A DNA stretch of 64,000 nt from Nocardia veterana NBRC 100344. GTDB lineage: Bacteria; Actinomycetota; Actinomycetes; Mycobacteriales; Mycobacteriaceae. A program made the position numbers and the translations under genes. Each line of letters starts with the position of its first letter. Position 1 is the first letter of the stretch. Shown here in pieces: positions 44,403-53,679 of the stretch. The notes beneath the pieces were generated by a model that searched no databases, was not told where the DNA came from, and saw only the letters and a list, made by a program, of their open reading frames with translations. The stretch is from the NCBI RefSeq assembly GCF_000308855.1, contig NZ_BAGM01000032.1, positions 1-64,000 of the forward strand, given 5' to 3'.

Positions 44403-44638
44403 CGGTTGCTCGATTGTGCGCGGCCACAGTGATGTGGCTCATAGCGATAGCCGATCAGTGCTGATAACAGGTTTCAGAATCGGTGATCACTTAATAAAAC
44501 ATGCAACTGAGCTGGATGTATCTCGCCGGGCGGAGATGCGTTCGAGCGGCGACCCTCACACCGTGACCGGCTTTACTGTAACCAGTCGTAACCGTTAGCT
44601 TCGTGTTGGCAGTGTTGCCGATCACGGAGAGAACGATT
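44403..44638 (+). promoter_or_regulatory. Upstream region and promoter of the mce operon
   Basis: This gap is clearly richer in A and T than its surroundings. It holds direct repeats of GTAACC one helical turn apart (44578-44583 and 44588-44593) and a candidate -10, TAGCTT (44596-44601). A GGAGAG ribosome site follows at 44626-44631. No KstR-type site was found. Confidence 0.45.
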
Positions 44639-44692
44639 GTGAATTTCGAGCCACACCGCCCGGACCGAGCCCACGTCCCATGGCGCCGGTGA
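44639..44692 (+). other. Candidate 17-codon upstream reading frame overlapping yrbEA
   Basis: A GTG lies about eight bases after GGAGAG and opens 17 codons (peptide MNFEPHRPDRAHVPWRR) ending in TGA at 44690-44692. It is out of frame with yrbEA and overlaps its ATG, which has no ribosome site of its own. It could couple translation of the operon to the leader. Coding status is not proven. Confidence 0.4.
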
Positions 44693-45525
44693 CCCGGGCC
44701 TCCTCGGGCGCGTCCGCTGTTCGTATCGTTCGCAAGAATTTCTCGGACACCGTCGTGTCCGCCCTGCGAACCTTCGGCAGGGCTGTCGACATCGCCCGGG
44801 AATCCGTCATCGGCACCGCGAGCGACGTGGTTCGTCGCGAATTCCAGTGGCGGGAAGCGGTTCTGCAGGCCTGGCGGCTGGTGACGGTCACCGCGATCCC
44901 GGCCGTCCTCATCGCGATCCCGTTCGGTGTGATCGTCTCCGTACAGGTCGGCAACCTCATCCACACCCTCGGCGCGGACTCGCTGCTGGGCGCGACCGGC
45001 GGGCTCGGTGTGATCAAACAGGGCGCCCCGCTGGCGACCGGCTTCCTGCTGGGCGGCGCGGGCGCGGCGGCGATCGCCGCGGATCTGGGCGCCCGGACCA
45101 TTCGCGAGGAGATCGACGCGCTCAACACCATGGGCATCTCGCCGATCCATCGGTTGGTGATTCCGCGGCTCGCGGCGATGATCGTCGTCGCGCCGCTGCT
45201 GAACATCCTGATCATCTTCGTCGGCATCGTCGCCGGATACGCGGTGGCGGTCGGCGGCCAGAACGTCACGCCGGGTAGCTACTGGGCGACCTTCGGATCG
45301 TTCACCACCGTCGCCGATGTGTGGGTATCGCTGCTCAAGGCGGTGATGTTCGGCTTCCTCGTCGTGATCATCGCCTGTCAGCGCGGCCTCGAGGCCAAGG
45401 GTGGCCCGCGCGGCGTCGCGGATGCGGTGAACGCGGCGGTGGTGCTGTCGGTCGTGTCGATCGCCGTGGTCAATCTCGGGGTCACCCAGGTCGTGGAGAT
45501 GTTCCTGCCGACGAGGCTGGTGTGA
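44680..45525 (+). CDS. yrbEA: YrbE/MlaE-family permease A of the mce operon
   Basis: YrbE proteins are the permeases of Mce lipid-import ABC systems and pair with the ATPase MceG, encoded elsewhere. The 281-residue protein has an N-terminal amphipathic region and five to six helices of the MlaE fold, with the family signature LATGFLLGGAGAAAIAADLGARTIREEIDALNTMGISP containing the conserved Glu-Glu-Ile-Asp-Ala coupling segment. It starts within a short upstream frame. The next gene follows after one base. Confidence 0.93.
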   Translation: MAPVTRASSGASAVRIVRKNFSDTVVSALRTFGRAVDIARESVIGTASDVVRREFQWREAVLQAWRLVTVTAIPAVLIAIPFGVIVSVQVGNLIHTLGADSLLGATGGLGVIKQGAPLATGFLLGGAGAAAIAADLGARTIREEIDALNTMGISPIHRLVIPRLAAMIVVAPLLNILIIFVGIVAGYAVAVGGQNVTPGSYWATFGSFTTVADVWVSLLKAVMFGFLVVIIACQRGLEAKGGPRGVADAVNAAVVLSVVSIAVVNLGVTQVVEMFLPTRLV

Positions 45526-45526
45526 C

Positions 45527-46393
45527 ATGGCGATCTCGACGTATATGCCCAAGGGGCTCGGCCGCGTCGTTCGCTTCTACCGTCGCCGGGGCCTGATCCT
45601 CGCCCGCGTCGAGGGATTGGGTTTCGTCCTGGCGTTCATCTGGCAGGTGCTCTCGTCGATCCCGTTGACGCTCAAGCGGTATCGCGACGAATCGTTGCGG
45701 ATCATCTCCGATATGACCTGGGGGCGCGGGTCGGTGATCGTCGGCGGCGGCACCGTGCCGATGATGATCGTGCTCGGCCTGGTGATGGGCGCCTCGGTGG
45801 CCGTGGAGTCGTTCACCATGCTGAACATCCTCGGTATGGGGCCGGTGACCGGAATCGTCTCCGCCTACGCGACCACCCGGGAGTTGGCCCCGATCGTGGC
45901 GGCGATCGGATTCGCCGCCCAGGCGGGATGCCGGATGACCGCCGAGATCGGCTCGATGCGCATCTCGGAGGAGATCGACGCGATCGAGGCCCTGGGCCTG
46001 CGATCGGTGCCCTTCGTGGTGACCACGCGGGTCATCGCGGGGGCCGTCTCCATCGTGCCGACCTTCCTGATCGGGCTGATCCTGTCGTATCTGGCCTGCC
46101 GCGGGCTGATCACCCTGGTGCACGGACAGTCGGCCGGTGTGTACGACCACTACTTCTTCCAGTTCGTCTCCGGATTCGACGTGATCGCCGCCGTGATCAA
46201 GGTGGCGATCTTCGCCACCGTGGTGATCCTGATCCACAGCTACTACGGGTTCTTCGCCACCGGCGGGCCCGAGGGCGTCGGGATCGCCTCGGGCCGGGCG
46301 GTGCGCGCCTCGTCGGTGGCGATCGTGGCCATCGACATGGTGCTGACCCTGATGCTCTGGGGTTTCAACGCGACGATCGACTTCACGGGGTAA
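45527..46393 (+). CDS. yrbEB: YrbE/MlaE-family permease B of the mce operon
   Basis: The second permease subunit, 288 residues, has the same MlaE fold and the coupling segment TAEIGSMRISEEIDAIEALGL. It forms the heterodimeric transmembrane core with YrbEA in the inner membrane. The ATG begins one base after the yrbEA stop and the gene ends two bases before mceA, so the whole block is one transcript. Lipid specificity cannot be read from it. Confidence 0.93.
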   Translation: MAISTYMPKGLGRVVRFYRRRGLILARVEGLGFVLAFIWQVLSSIPLTLKRYRDESLRIISDMTWGRGSVIVGGGTVPMMIVLGLVMGASVAVESFTMLNILGMGPVTGIVSAYATTRELAPIVAAIGFAAQAGCRMTAEIGSMRISEEIDAIEALGLRSVPFVVTTRVIAGAVSIVPTFLIGLILSYLACRGLITLVHGQSAGVYDHYFFQFVSGFDVIAAVIKVAIFATVVILIHSYYGFFATGGPEGVGIASGRAVRASSVAIVAIDMVLTLMLWGFNATIDFTG

Positions 46394-46395
46394 CG

Positions 46396-47421
46396 GTGCC
46401 GAAATACGGAATGCCCGGAGTGGCGGTGGACAAGCCGCGCTCCCTGCTGGTCGGTGGTGTGGCGATCGGAGTCGTCGCGGCGCTGGTGGTCGCCGCGCTG
46501 CTCTACCGCGGGCTGCGGACCGACGACAGCCTGCGCATCGCGCTGCATACCGAGCAGATCGGTGACGGGGTGCTGACCGGCACACCGGTGCGGGTGGCCG
46601 GGGTGCGGGTCGGCGAGGTCGATGCGATCGAGCCGGCCGATCGCGGAACTCAGCGAATCACGTTGCGATTGGACCGTTCGCAGCTGCACGGTATCGACGA
46701 CAGCCTGCGCGTCGACTACGCGCCGGCGAACCTGTTCGGTATCAGCGAGATCGAGTTGCGACCCGGATCCGGCGGCGCGCCGCTGCGTTCCGGAGCCACG
46801 ATCGATCTGGCCGGGCAGCGCGCCGACGGGGTCTACGACGCGACGATGGGTGGCCTGCTGCGCGGCTTGTCCCAGACCGGTGATGCGCTGCTCACCCCGC
46901 AGATGGCCACCGTGATCGCACAGGTCTCCACCGACGTCTCCGCCTTCACGCCGTTGGTGCAGGCCCTGATCTCGGTGGCGCAGACCATCACCGACAACCA
47001 GAAGATGCCCGCGTCCGAACTGGTGGGGCGCCTCGGACCGGCCTTCGACGGCGGCGGTCGTTTCGCCGGGGCGACCATCCAGGTTCTCGACCTGCTGCGC
47101 AACAACCAACGGCTGCAAGATAATCGGGAGTCCTACGACGCGGGCACCGCGGCGCTGACCGGTTCGGTGCTGCCCGCCCTGGCCGGTCTGGGGATGCGTG
47201 CCGGAACCGAACTGTCCGGCACGACGGACGCTGTAGTTCCCCTGCTCGCCGCGCTGACGCAGGCGGTTCCGCAGCCGCAGCGATCGGGTGCGGATCTGGC
47301 CGAGCTGCTGCGCCGGCTGCGCGCCGGTTTCCGCGACACCCCGAACGGACCGGTGCTCGATACCGAAATCGATGTGCGCGGTGTGCCGGTGCTGGCGCCG
47401 CTGCTGGGAGGAGTCCGATGA
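46396..47421 (+). CDS. mceA: MceA, MCE-domain substrate-binding protein
   Basis: Mce proteins form a hexameric tunnel that carries lipids from the envelope to the YrbE permeases. The 341-residue protein has one N-terminal helix (about 15-37), the MCE domain (about 40-125: TGTPVRVAGVRVGEVDAIE, then the NLFGISEIELRPG strand) and a helical tail. At 341 residues it is distinctly shorter than M. tuberculosis Mce1A (about 450). The GTG start lies two bases after the yrbEB stop. It contains no cysteine. Confidence 0.92.
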   Translation: MPKYGMPGVAVDKPRSLLVGGVAIGVVAALVVAALLYRGLRTDDSLRIALHTEQIGDGVLTGTPVRVAGVRVGEVDAIEPADRGTQRITLRLDRSQLHGIDDSLRVDYAPANLFGISEIELRPGSGGAPLRSGATIDLAGQRADGVYDATMGGLLRGLSQTGDALLTPQMATVIAQVSTDVSAFTPLVQALISVAQTITDNQKMPASELVGRLGPAFDGGGRFAGATIQVLDLLRNNQRLQDNRESYDAGTAALTGSVLPALAGLGMRAGTELSGTTDAVVPLLAALTQAVPQPQRSGADLAELLRRLRAGFRDTPNGPVLDTEIDVRGVPVLAPLLGGVR

Positions 47422-48413
47422 AGGTGGGCGCCGCCGCCTGGCGGCTGGGGCTGTTCGCCGTGGTGATGATCGTGGTCCTGTCGGTGGTGTTCACCGCCAT
47501 CAAGCGACCGGTTTCGGGAGATACCGAAGCACACGAGGCGCTGTTCACCGATGCCAACGGGCTCAAGGTCGGCGACGATGTGCGCCAGTTCGGCGTGCAG
47601 GTCGGCAAGGTCGAGGGCATCTCGCTCGACGGAGCGCTGGCCCGGATTCGGCTGTCGCTGAAGACGGATACCCCGGTCTACGACAACTCGAAGCTGGCGA
47701 TCCGCTACCAGAACCTCACCGGGCAGCGCTACATCGATCTCCAACAGCAGCCGACCCCGGGCCACCGGATCCCGGCCGGTCACACCATCGATGTCGAGCA
47801 CACCGTGCCGTCGTTCGATGTCACCAGCATGTTCAACGGATTGAAGCCCGTGCTGGCCACCGTCTCACCGGAGGCCATCAACCAGTTCAGCGCCAGTATG
47901 GTGGCGTTGATCGAAGGTGACGGGGACGTCGAACCGGTGATGGCGGCGATCGGCCGGCTCGCCTCCTATGTGGACAACCGCCAGCAGGTGATCGGCACCC
48001 TGATCCACAACATGTCGGACCTGTCGGATCGGGTGGGTGGCCGGGTGCACCATCTGGTGCCGCTGCTGGCCCGGCTGACCGACATCTTCCAGGCGCTGCA
48101 GAACAACATCGGTGGACTGGCCCAGTTCGCCATGGCCGCACCGTCGGTGCTGGGTCCCTTGGACAGTCTGTTCGACGCGCTGGGGCTGCAGTCCGGCAAC
48201 GACGTGGACGCGCTGATCCGGCGGCTGTTCCCGGATCCGCAGCAGGCCGTGGAGGTTTTCGAGAAGCTGCCCGGCCTGCTCGGCGGTCTGGACGCGGCCA
48301 CCCCGAAATCGGTCGCGGGCTGGAAACCGCAGTGCTCCAAGGGGAATGCCGAACTCCCGCAGGTGCTGCAGGTGCTGGTCGCGGGACAGCAGGTGGCGAT
48401 ATGCAACGGCTGA
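47418..48413 (+). CDS. mceB: MceB, MCE-domain substrate-binding protein
   Basis: The 331-residue protein has an N-terminal helix, the MCE domain (LFTDANGLKVGDDVRQFGVQVGKVEGI, then YQNLTGQRYIDLQQ) and a helical region ending in a short tail with two cysteines (PQCSKGN and AICNG). It overlaps mceA by four bases (ATGA) and mceC by 13, typical of tight translational coupling. The paired terminal cysteines are shared with MceC and MceD. Confidence 0.92.
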   Translation: MKVGAAAWRLGLFAVVMIVVLSVVFTAIKRPVSGDTEAHEALFTDANGLKVGDDVRQFGVQVGKVEGISLDGALARIRLSLKTDTPVYDNSKLAIRYQNLTGQRYIDLQQQPTPGHRIPAGHTIDVEHTVPSFDVTSMFNGLKPVLATVSPEAINQFSASMVALIEGDGDVEPVMAAIGRLASYVDNRQQVIGTLIHNMSDLSDRVGGRVHHLVPLLARLTDIFQALQNNIGGLAQFAMAAPSVLGPLDSLFDALGLQSGNDVDALIRRLFPDPQQAVEVFEKLPGLLGGLDAATPKSVAGWKPQCSKGNAELPQVLQVLVAGQQVAICNG

Positions 48414-49432
48414 ATCCGTTCCGGCGGGAACGCCGAGTCGCCGATGCGGCGACCCAGCGCCGTCGCGAGATCCGTCTCGGCATCGTCGGTGTCGCACTGG
48501 TCGTGGTCTGCGCGGCCGCGGCCGGCATCCTGTACGTGGTGCCGTTCGGCAAGCACACCTATACCGCCGAACTGTCGGAGGCCCAGTCGGTGAAGGTGGG
48601 CGACGATATTCGCGTGGCCGGCATACCGGTCGGCAAGGTCGACGCCCTGGACCTGCGGCCCGACCGAGTCCGGATGCGGTTCACCGTCGATTCGAAGGTC
48701 TTCGTCGGTGACCAATCGACCCTGGACATCCGGATGCTCACCATCGTCGGCGGCAACTATGTCGCACTGTTTCCCGCGGGCAGCAAACCGTTGGGCGACA
48801 AGGCGATTCCGATGGACCGGGTGCACCTGCCCTACAGCCTGGTGCAGACCTTCCAGGACGCCGCGCAGCCGCTGCAGCAGATCGACGGCGATACGTTGCG
48901 CCGCAATCTCGCCGCGTTGAACACGTCGATCGATTCCGCGCCCGACGCGCTGCGCACCACGTTGAACACGCTCGGCACCTATGTCGACGCGCTCAACCGC
49001 CAGCGCACCCAGGTCACCAACGCGATCGCCGTCGCCGACGAGTACGTCACGATGTACGACGGCGCGAAACACGATCTGGGTCGGCTGATGGTCAACGTGA
49101 ACCAGTTGGAGACCTTGCTGATCGACAAACGCGCCGAAGTGAGCGAAGGCGTGCGCTTACTGCGCGCCGTGGTCGAGCGCGTCGCGGCTCTCGCCCCCGT
49201 CTACGGCACCACCCTCGAGCCGAAGTTGCGTCAGCTGAGCGAGGCGTTGCCGCGGCTGGAGAAACTGGGCGGCGAACTCGAGCCGGTGATCGGCACCGTG
49301 CAGAGTCTGCAGGCGAAATTCGCGCAGCTCGGCGGGACCGATGCGCCGGTGACCGTCGATGCGTCGGGGCAGACCGTGACGGTTCCGCCCACCACCCGCG
49401 TCTGTATTCCGGTGCCGGGGAAGGACTGCTGA
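48401..49432 (+). CDS. mceC: MceC, MCE-domain substrate-binding protein
   Basis: The 343-residue protein has a basic cytoplasmic N-terminus (about 28 residues), one helix, the MCE domain (SVKVGDDIRVAGIPVGKVDAL, MLTIVGGNYVALFP) and a helical arm. The C-terminus is TTRVCIPVPGKDC, with two cysteines. AGGTGG about five bases upstream supports the ATG, which lies inside the end of mceB. The following gene overlaps by one base. Confidence 0.92.
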   Translation: MQRLNPFRRERRVADAATQRRREIRLGIVGVALVVVCAAAAGILYVVPFGKHTYTAELSEAQSVKVGDDIRVAGIPVGKVDALDLRPDRVRMRFTVDSKVFVGDQSTLDIRMLTIVGGNYVALFPAGSKPLGDKAIPMDRVHLPYSLVQTFQDAAQPLQQIDGDTLRRNLAALNTSIDSAPDALRTTLNTLGTYVDALNRQRTQVTNAIAVADEYVTMYDGAKHDLGRLMVNVNQLETLLIDKRAEVSEGVRLLRAVVERVAALAPVYGTTLEPKLRQLSEALPRLEKLGGELEPVIGTVQSLQAKFAQLGGTDAPVTVDASGQTVTVPPTTRVCIPVPGKDC

Positions 49433-50517
49433 TGCTGCACAAGCTGCTCGGTTCGCGTGCCTTCATGTCCGTCGCCGGCGCGGGCGCGGTCGTGGTCGTC
49501 GCGGTGGTCGGCTACCTGATCGCTTTCCAGCCGATGAAGGCGACCACCGCCTACTGCGCGATCATGCCCGACAGCGTCGGGCTCTATCCCGGCAATCAGG
49601 TGACGATGCGCGGCATCACGGTCGGCAAGGTCAGGTCGATCGCGCCCCAGGGCAACGCGGTGAAGGTCGAGTTCGACGTGGATGCCGACCATCCGCTGCT
49701 CGCGGATTCCGGGGCGACGACGCTGTCGGACAGCATCGTCGCCGCGCGCGAGCTCGCGGTGGTCTCCAGCGGTCGGGAGACCGCGCACTGGGACGCCGGC
49801 CGATGCCTCACCAAAACCCTGACGCCCAAGAGCATCACCGAGACGTTGAACGCGCTCGCACAGCTGTCGGCGCAGATCCAGGGGCCCGATCCGGCGCATC
49901 CCGACGCGCTGGCGCGCGGCCTGACGTCGTTGAACAATGCCACCGCCGGAACCGGGCCGCAGATCAACGATCTGGTGCAGAAGCTCAGCGCGGCACTGTC
50001 CGCTCCGGACGCCGATATCGCCCATCTCGCAGGCATTTTCGATGCCTTCGCCTCGGTGTCGAAGGATGTGGAGGCGCACTGGGGTGAGCTGAAGACGATG
50101 CTCACCCGGCTCGCTCCGGTGCTGAACCAGGCCACGGTGGATCTGCTGCAGCCCGGCGCCGCCCTGTTCGACGGTCTCGCCCAGGTGCTGCCGATGCTCA
50201 ACGACATCACCACACTCTTCGGGGATCCGATCCTGAAGGCCCTCGACGATACGGTGCCGCTGGTGAAGTTCCTGCGGGCGAACGTGGGTTCGCTGGCCCA
50301 GATGATCTCGCTGACCCCGGTGCTGGCTCAGGCGGTGCGCACGGTCGGTGACTCCGGGATCGGGTTGGTGCCGCCGAAGGTGGCGCTGCCACAGGAACAC
50401 GCCGATCAGGTGTGTGCGGCGATCGACGCGCTGGCACCGGGCCGCTGCACGGCGGCCGACGGTCTGGTGCGGGTGGACATGGCGGCGCTGGTATTCGGAT
50501 TGGCAGGTGCGCGATGA
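49432..50517 (+). CDS. mceD: MceD, MCE-domain substrate-binding protein
   Basis: The 361-residue protein starts with a helix (about 12-32) and the MCE domain (AIMPDSVGLYPGNQVTMRGITVGKVRSI), then long helices. It has two cysteine pairs: one in the MCE region (AYCAIMP and GRCLTK) and one near the end (QVCAAI and GRCTAA). It is far shorter than M. tuberculosis Mce1D (about 530). The ATG overlaps the mceC stop by one base. Confidence 0.92.
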   Translation: MLHKLLGSRAFMSVAGAGAVVVVAVVGYLIAFQPMKATTAYCAIMPDSVGLYPGNQVTMRGITVGKVRSIAPQGNAVKVEFDVDADHPLLADSGATTLSDSIVAARELAVVSSGRETAHWDAGRCLTKTLTPKSITETLNALAQLSAQIQGPDPAHPDALARGLTSLNNATAGTGPQINDLVQKLSAALSAPDADIAHLAGIFDAFASVSKDVEAHWGELKTMLTRLAPVLNQATVDLLQPGAALFDGLAQVLPMLNDITTLFGDPILKALDDTVPLVKFLRANVGSLAQMISLTPVLAQAVRTVGDSGIGLVPPKVALPQEHADQVCAAIDALAPGRCTAADGLVRVDMAALVFGLAGAR

Positions 50518-51575
50518 GGTTTCGGCGTTCGGCGGTCGGGCTGGCGATCGGGCTGGCGGCGGCGCTGCCGGTCGGTGGCTGCGCCTTCGATCCGTCCTCG
50601 GTCCCGGTGCCGGGCACCTCGGTGTCGGGTCCGACCTATCACGTCCGCATCGAGTTCTCGAATGTGCTGAACCTGCCGGCCCGAGCGAAGATCATGGCAA
50701 ACGGTGCTCAGGTGGGCACGGTATCCGGGGTGACGGTGGTGAATCCGGCCGGTGCCGACGGACGTGGCGGCTTTGTGGTGGTCGACGCCGAGATCTCGAC
50801 GTCGGTGAAACTGCCCGCGAGCACGATCGCCGAACTGCGGCAGAACACCGTGCTCGGCGATATCCACGTGGCGCTGACCACCCCGCCGAACGGCTTCGGC
50901 ACCCTCCTGCACGACGGCTCCTCCATTCCGATGTCGCAGTCGAAACCGCCTGTGCAACTGGAGGACACGATGGCGCTGATCGCCGCGTTCACGCAGGGCG
51001 GCGCGGTCACCCAGCTGCAGGACGTCATCGATCAGTTCAATCGCACGTTGCCGAAGGATCCGGCGCAGACCGCCCGCATCTCGCGCACGATGGCCGCGGA
51101 CGCCGCGGATCTGGCCGACCATCTCGATCGCGTGGACGCGCTGCTCGACGGTGTGGGGGCCAATGCGCAAGTGCTGCACGACATCCAGCCCGAGCTCGAC
51201 GACATCCTGAGCTCGACCTCGGTGGCGCAGATGAACGGGATCACCGATTCCATCGTGGGCGTGACGAAGATCTTCGGCGGGCTCGGACCGGTCGGCACAT
51301 CGCTCACCTGGCTCGGGCCGGTGCTGAGCGGAGCCGACGGTGCCGTCCGCGCGTTCGCGCCGCTGCTGCTGACCGGCGGCGCGGTCGACCTGAGCCGGCC
51401 GTCGAATCTGCAGGCGCTGGTGGAACTCTTGCGGGACAAGGTGATTCCGTTCGTCGAACACGGCCCGAAGGTGAATATCGTCGGGGTGCGCTCCGATGCG
51501 GCCGCCGATCTCCCGCCGGACCAGCAGACCGACCGGATCCTGGCGACCCTGCGGATGATCGGAGTCGTGCGATGA
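50514..51575 (+). CDS. mceE: MceE, lipoprotein MCE subunit
   Basis: MceE is the lipid-anchored subunit of the hexamer. The 353-residue precursor has a signal peptide with a lipobox (PVGGC, Cys near residue 23). The MCE domain follows (YHVRIEFSNVLNLPARAKIMANGAQVGTV in two halves) and then a helical C-terminal part. The lipobox cysteine is the only cysteine seen. It overlaps mceD by four bases (ATGA) and mceF by four. Confidence 0.93.
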   Translation: MRFRRSAVGLAIGLAAALPVGGCAFDPSSVPVPGTSVSGPTYHVRIEFSNVLNLPARAKIMANGAQVGTVSGVTVVNPAGADGRGGFVVVDAEISTSVKLPASTIAELRQNTVLGDIHVALTTPPNGFGTLLHDGSSIPMSQSKPPVQLEDTMALIAAFTQGGAVTQLQDVIDQFNRTLPKDPAQTARISRTMAADAADLADHLDRVDALLDGVGANAQVLHDIQPELDDILSSTSVAQMNGITDSIVGVTKIFGGLGPVGTSLTWLGPVLSGADGAVRAFAPLLLTGGAVDLSRPSNLQALVELLRDKVIPFVEHGPKVNIVGVRSDAAADLPPDQQTDRILATLRMIGVVR

Positions 51576-52528
51576 GAAGGGGCGCGCTGACCTCGCTGGG
51601 CGGAATCGTCGCGATCACCGTCGCCGGGGCGAGCTATCTGACCTTCGGGGTCGTGCGAGCGGACCCGTTCGCCGACTACACGCACACCACGATGGTGCTG
51701 ACCGATTCCGGCGGGCTCGGCGTCGGGTCGCCGGTGCTGCTGACCGGACTCGAGGTCGGCCGGGTCACGACCGTGACGCACACCGCCGCCGGCGTCGAGG
51801 TGGGGATGCGGTTGGCCGCCGACAAGCGGGTGCCGACCGACAGCACGGTGACCATCGAACACCTGTCGGCACTGGGCGAGCCGTATGTCGAATTCCGTCC
51901 CGAGACCGGCAACGGCCCGTATCTGCACGACGGGCAGCGCCTGGAAACCGCCAAGGTGCGGATGCCGCTGTCCATCCCGCAGGTCGCGCGGTTGGTGACC
52001 GGAACGATGAACCAACTCGATCCCGCCGTCGTCGGGTCGCTGGTTTCGACCGCGGGGACCGCGCTCGCGGGGACCGACGCGGCCATTCCGAATCTGACCC
52101 GCTCCGCGGATCTGCTGGCCGCCGCGATCATGAGCCGCAGCCCGCGAATCGCCGATCTGCTCAACAGTTTTCAGGCCGCCGCGGCCGATATCGACTGGGC
52201 CGGACCGGCGACCAGCGCCGCCGCACCGGAATTCGTGCGGTTCACGCGTGCGTTGAACGACCTGGTCGCGGCGGCGGGCCGGATGGTGGACGCGCAGCCG
52301 GCCGAAAAGTACACCGAGGGCAACGGTTTGGCGCCGTTCCTGACGAAACTCACCGAGCGGCTCGCCGAGTTGGGGCCGGAACTGAAGTCGCTGACCCCCG
52401 CCCTGGCGCCGCTCACCGACGCCGTGACGGCTGCCGCGCCGCAGGTCGACATCTCCAGTTTGATCACGCAGGCCCTCGACGATGTGGGCACCGACGGAAC
52501 CGTGCGGGTGCGGATCAATGTCAAGTAG
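51572..52528 (+). CDS. mceF: MceF, MCE-domain substrate-binding protein
   Basis: The last MCE subunit, 318 residues, has one N-terminal helix (about 7-28), the MCE domain (GGLGVGSPVLLTGLEVGRVTTV, LSALGEPYVEFRP) and a helical tail ending VRVRINVK. No cysteine is seen. It is short compared with M. tuberculosis Mce1F (about 515), which carries a long Pro-rich tail missing here. The ATG overlaps the mceE stop. Confidence 0.92.
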   Translation: MRRGALTSLGGIVAITVAGASYLTFGVVRADPFADYTHTTMVLTDSGGLGVGSPVLLTGLEVGRVTTVTHTAAGVEVGMRLAADKRVPTDSTVTIEHLSALGEPYVEFRPETGNGPYLHDGQRLETAKVRMPLSIPQVARLVTGTMNQLDPAVVGSLVSTAGTALAGTDAAIPNLTRSADLLAAAIMSRSPRIADLLNSFQAAAADIDWAGPATSAAAPEFVRFTRALNDLVAAAGRMVDAQPAEKYTEGNGLAPFLTKLTERLAELGPELKSLTPALAPLTDAVTAAAPQVDISSLITQALDDVGTDGTVRVRINVK

Positions 52529-52550
52529 TACCACCCAGAAGGAGGACACC

Positions 52551-53192
52551 ATGTCGAACGACACTGGTACCGAACCGAAGCGGGCAGTCGACGCGGAGGC
52601 CGAGTCCTCCTCGGCGTCCCACCCGGCGCCCGGCACCGAGCCGACGGCGAAGGAGCGCGCGAAATCGCCTCGCACCCTGTCGATCCGGCTCTCCACCGTC
52701 GTCGCCGTGGCGGCGGGGGTGGTAGTGCTCGCGCTGGCCGCGGTCTTCGGCTCACTGTGGTTGTCCGCGCGTGGCGAGTTGCGCGACCGCGACGACCGGG
52801 CGGCGGCGCAGCAGCGTGCCGAACAGGTCGCCACCGACTACGCGGTCGGTGCGTCGACGATCGACTACCAGAACGTGGGCGCCTGGGTCGGCAAGTTGAA
52901 GGCCAACACGTCGCCGCAGCTGGCGAACAAATTCGACGCCACCGCACCCAAGCTGCAGGAAATCCTCGTCCCGCTGAAGTGGAACTCCTCCGCGACGCCG
53001 ATCGCGGCGAAGGTGATGAGCACCGACAACGGCAGCTACAAGGTCGACGTCTTCCTGAACGTCAACTCCACCAGCGCGCAGACGCCGCAGGGCGCCCAGA
53101 CCACCGTCACCTATACCGTCGACATCGATCCGGGCAGCGGGTGGAAGGTGACCGATGTGGGCGGGATGGCCGGCGCCCTGCCCAAGCAGTAG
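52551..53192 (+). CDS. Mce-associated membrane protein
   Basis: The 213-residue protein has an acidic disordered N-terminus (about 1-45), one helix (about 48-72) and a periplasmic NTF2-like domain (about 85-210, VATDYAVGASTIDYQN ... TVTYTVDIDPGSGWKVTDVGG), the Mas architecture. Such proteins accompany mce operons and stabilise the transporter. GAAGGAGG before the ATG is the strongest ribosome site in the operon. It ends eight bases before the converging CMD gene. Confidence 0.88.
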   Translation: MSNDTGTEPKRAVDAEAESSSASHPAPGTEPTAKERAKSPRTLSIRLSTVVAVAAGVVVLALAAVFGSLWLSARGELRDRDDRAAAQQRAEQVATDYAVGASTIDYQNVGAWVGKLKANTSPQLANKFDATAPKLQEILVPLKWNSSATPIAAKVMSTDNGSYKVDVFLNVNSTSAQTPQGAQTTVTYTVDIDPGSGWKVTDVGGMAGALPKQ

Positions 53193-53199
53193 CCCCGGT

Positions 53200-53679
53200 T
53201 CAGTGGCCCGGTAGGACGCACACCGTATCGAGACCGAGGACGTGGTTGAGCCGGCCGAAGGCGAGCCACGAGCCGATGCACATGCTCAGCTCGACGATTT
53301 CGGCCTGGCTGTAGTGCGCGCTCATCCGGGCCCAGAACTCGTCGTCGAGGTTGTGGTGATCGGTCGCGTAGCGTTCGGCGTATTCGGCCGCCAGCCGGGT
53401 GCGCTCGTCGAAGGAATCGGTGGTGCGCCACTCGGTGACGGCCTGATCGAAGCCGTCCTCGACCTTGTGCCCGTCGCGTTCGGTGCGCCAGTCCTGGCAG
53501 AACAGGCAGCCGTTGATCTGCGCGATCCGCAGGCGGGCCGCCTCGAATTCCCGCAGTCCGAGCGTGCTGTGCGAATAGACCGCCAGCGACAGCTTCGAGG
53601 CGGCCGGCCCGATGCCGGGCACCATTTCACCCCAGACGTAGCCGATCGGGTCCTTGCCCTCGGGGATGTCGATGTTCAT
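53200..53679 (-). CDS. Carboxymuconolactone decarboxylase/AhpD-like protein
   Basis: The 159-residue protein belongs to the CMD/AhpD superfamily: an all-helical fold with the redox motif Cys-x-x-Cys in NGCLFCQDW and a downstream acidic and His site (Glu and HYSQAEIVELSM). Members with this motif are alkylhydroperoxidase-like disulfide reductases; others act on gamma-carboxymuconolactone. Its ATG overlaps the stop of the upstream reductase gene (ATGA), so the two are one operon, controlled from the predicted KstR2 site. Confidence 0.85.
   Translation of the reverse strand: MNIDIPEGKDPIGYVWGEMVPGIGPAASKLSLAVYSHSTLGLREFEAARLRIAQINGCLFCQDWRTERDGHKVEDGFDQAVTEWRTTDSFDERTRLAAEYAERYATDHHNLDDEFWARMSAHYSQAEIVELSMCIGSWLAFGRLNHVLGLDTVCVLPGH

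Noticed and set aside
44680..53192. Naming the operon mce4 (cholesterol importer)
   Set aside because: No KstR-type TnnAACnnGTTnnA site is visible upstream, and the subunits are short. The lipid specificity is left open.
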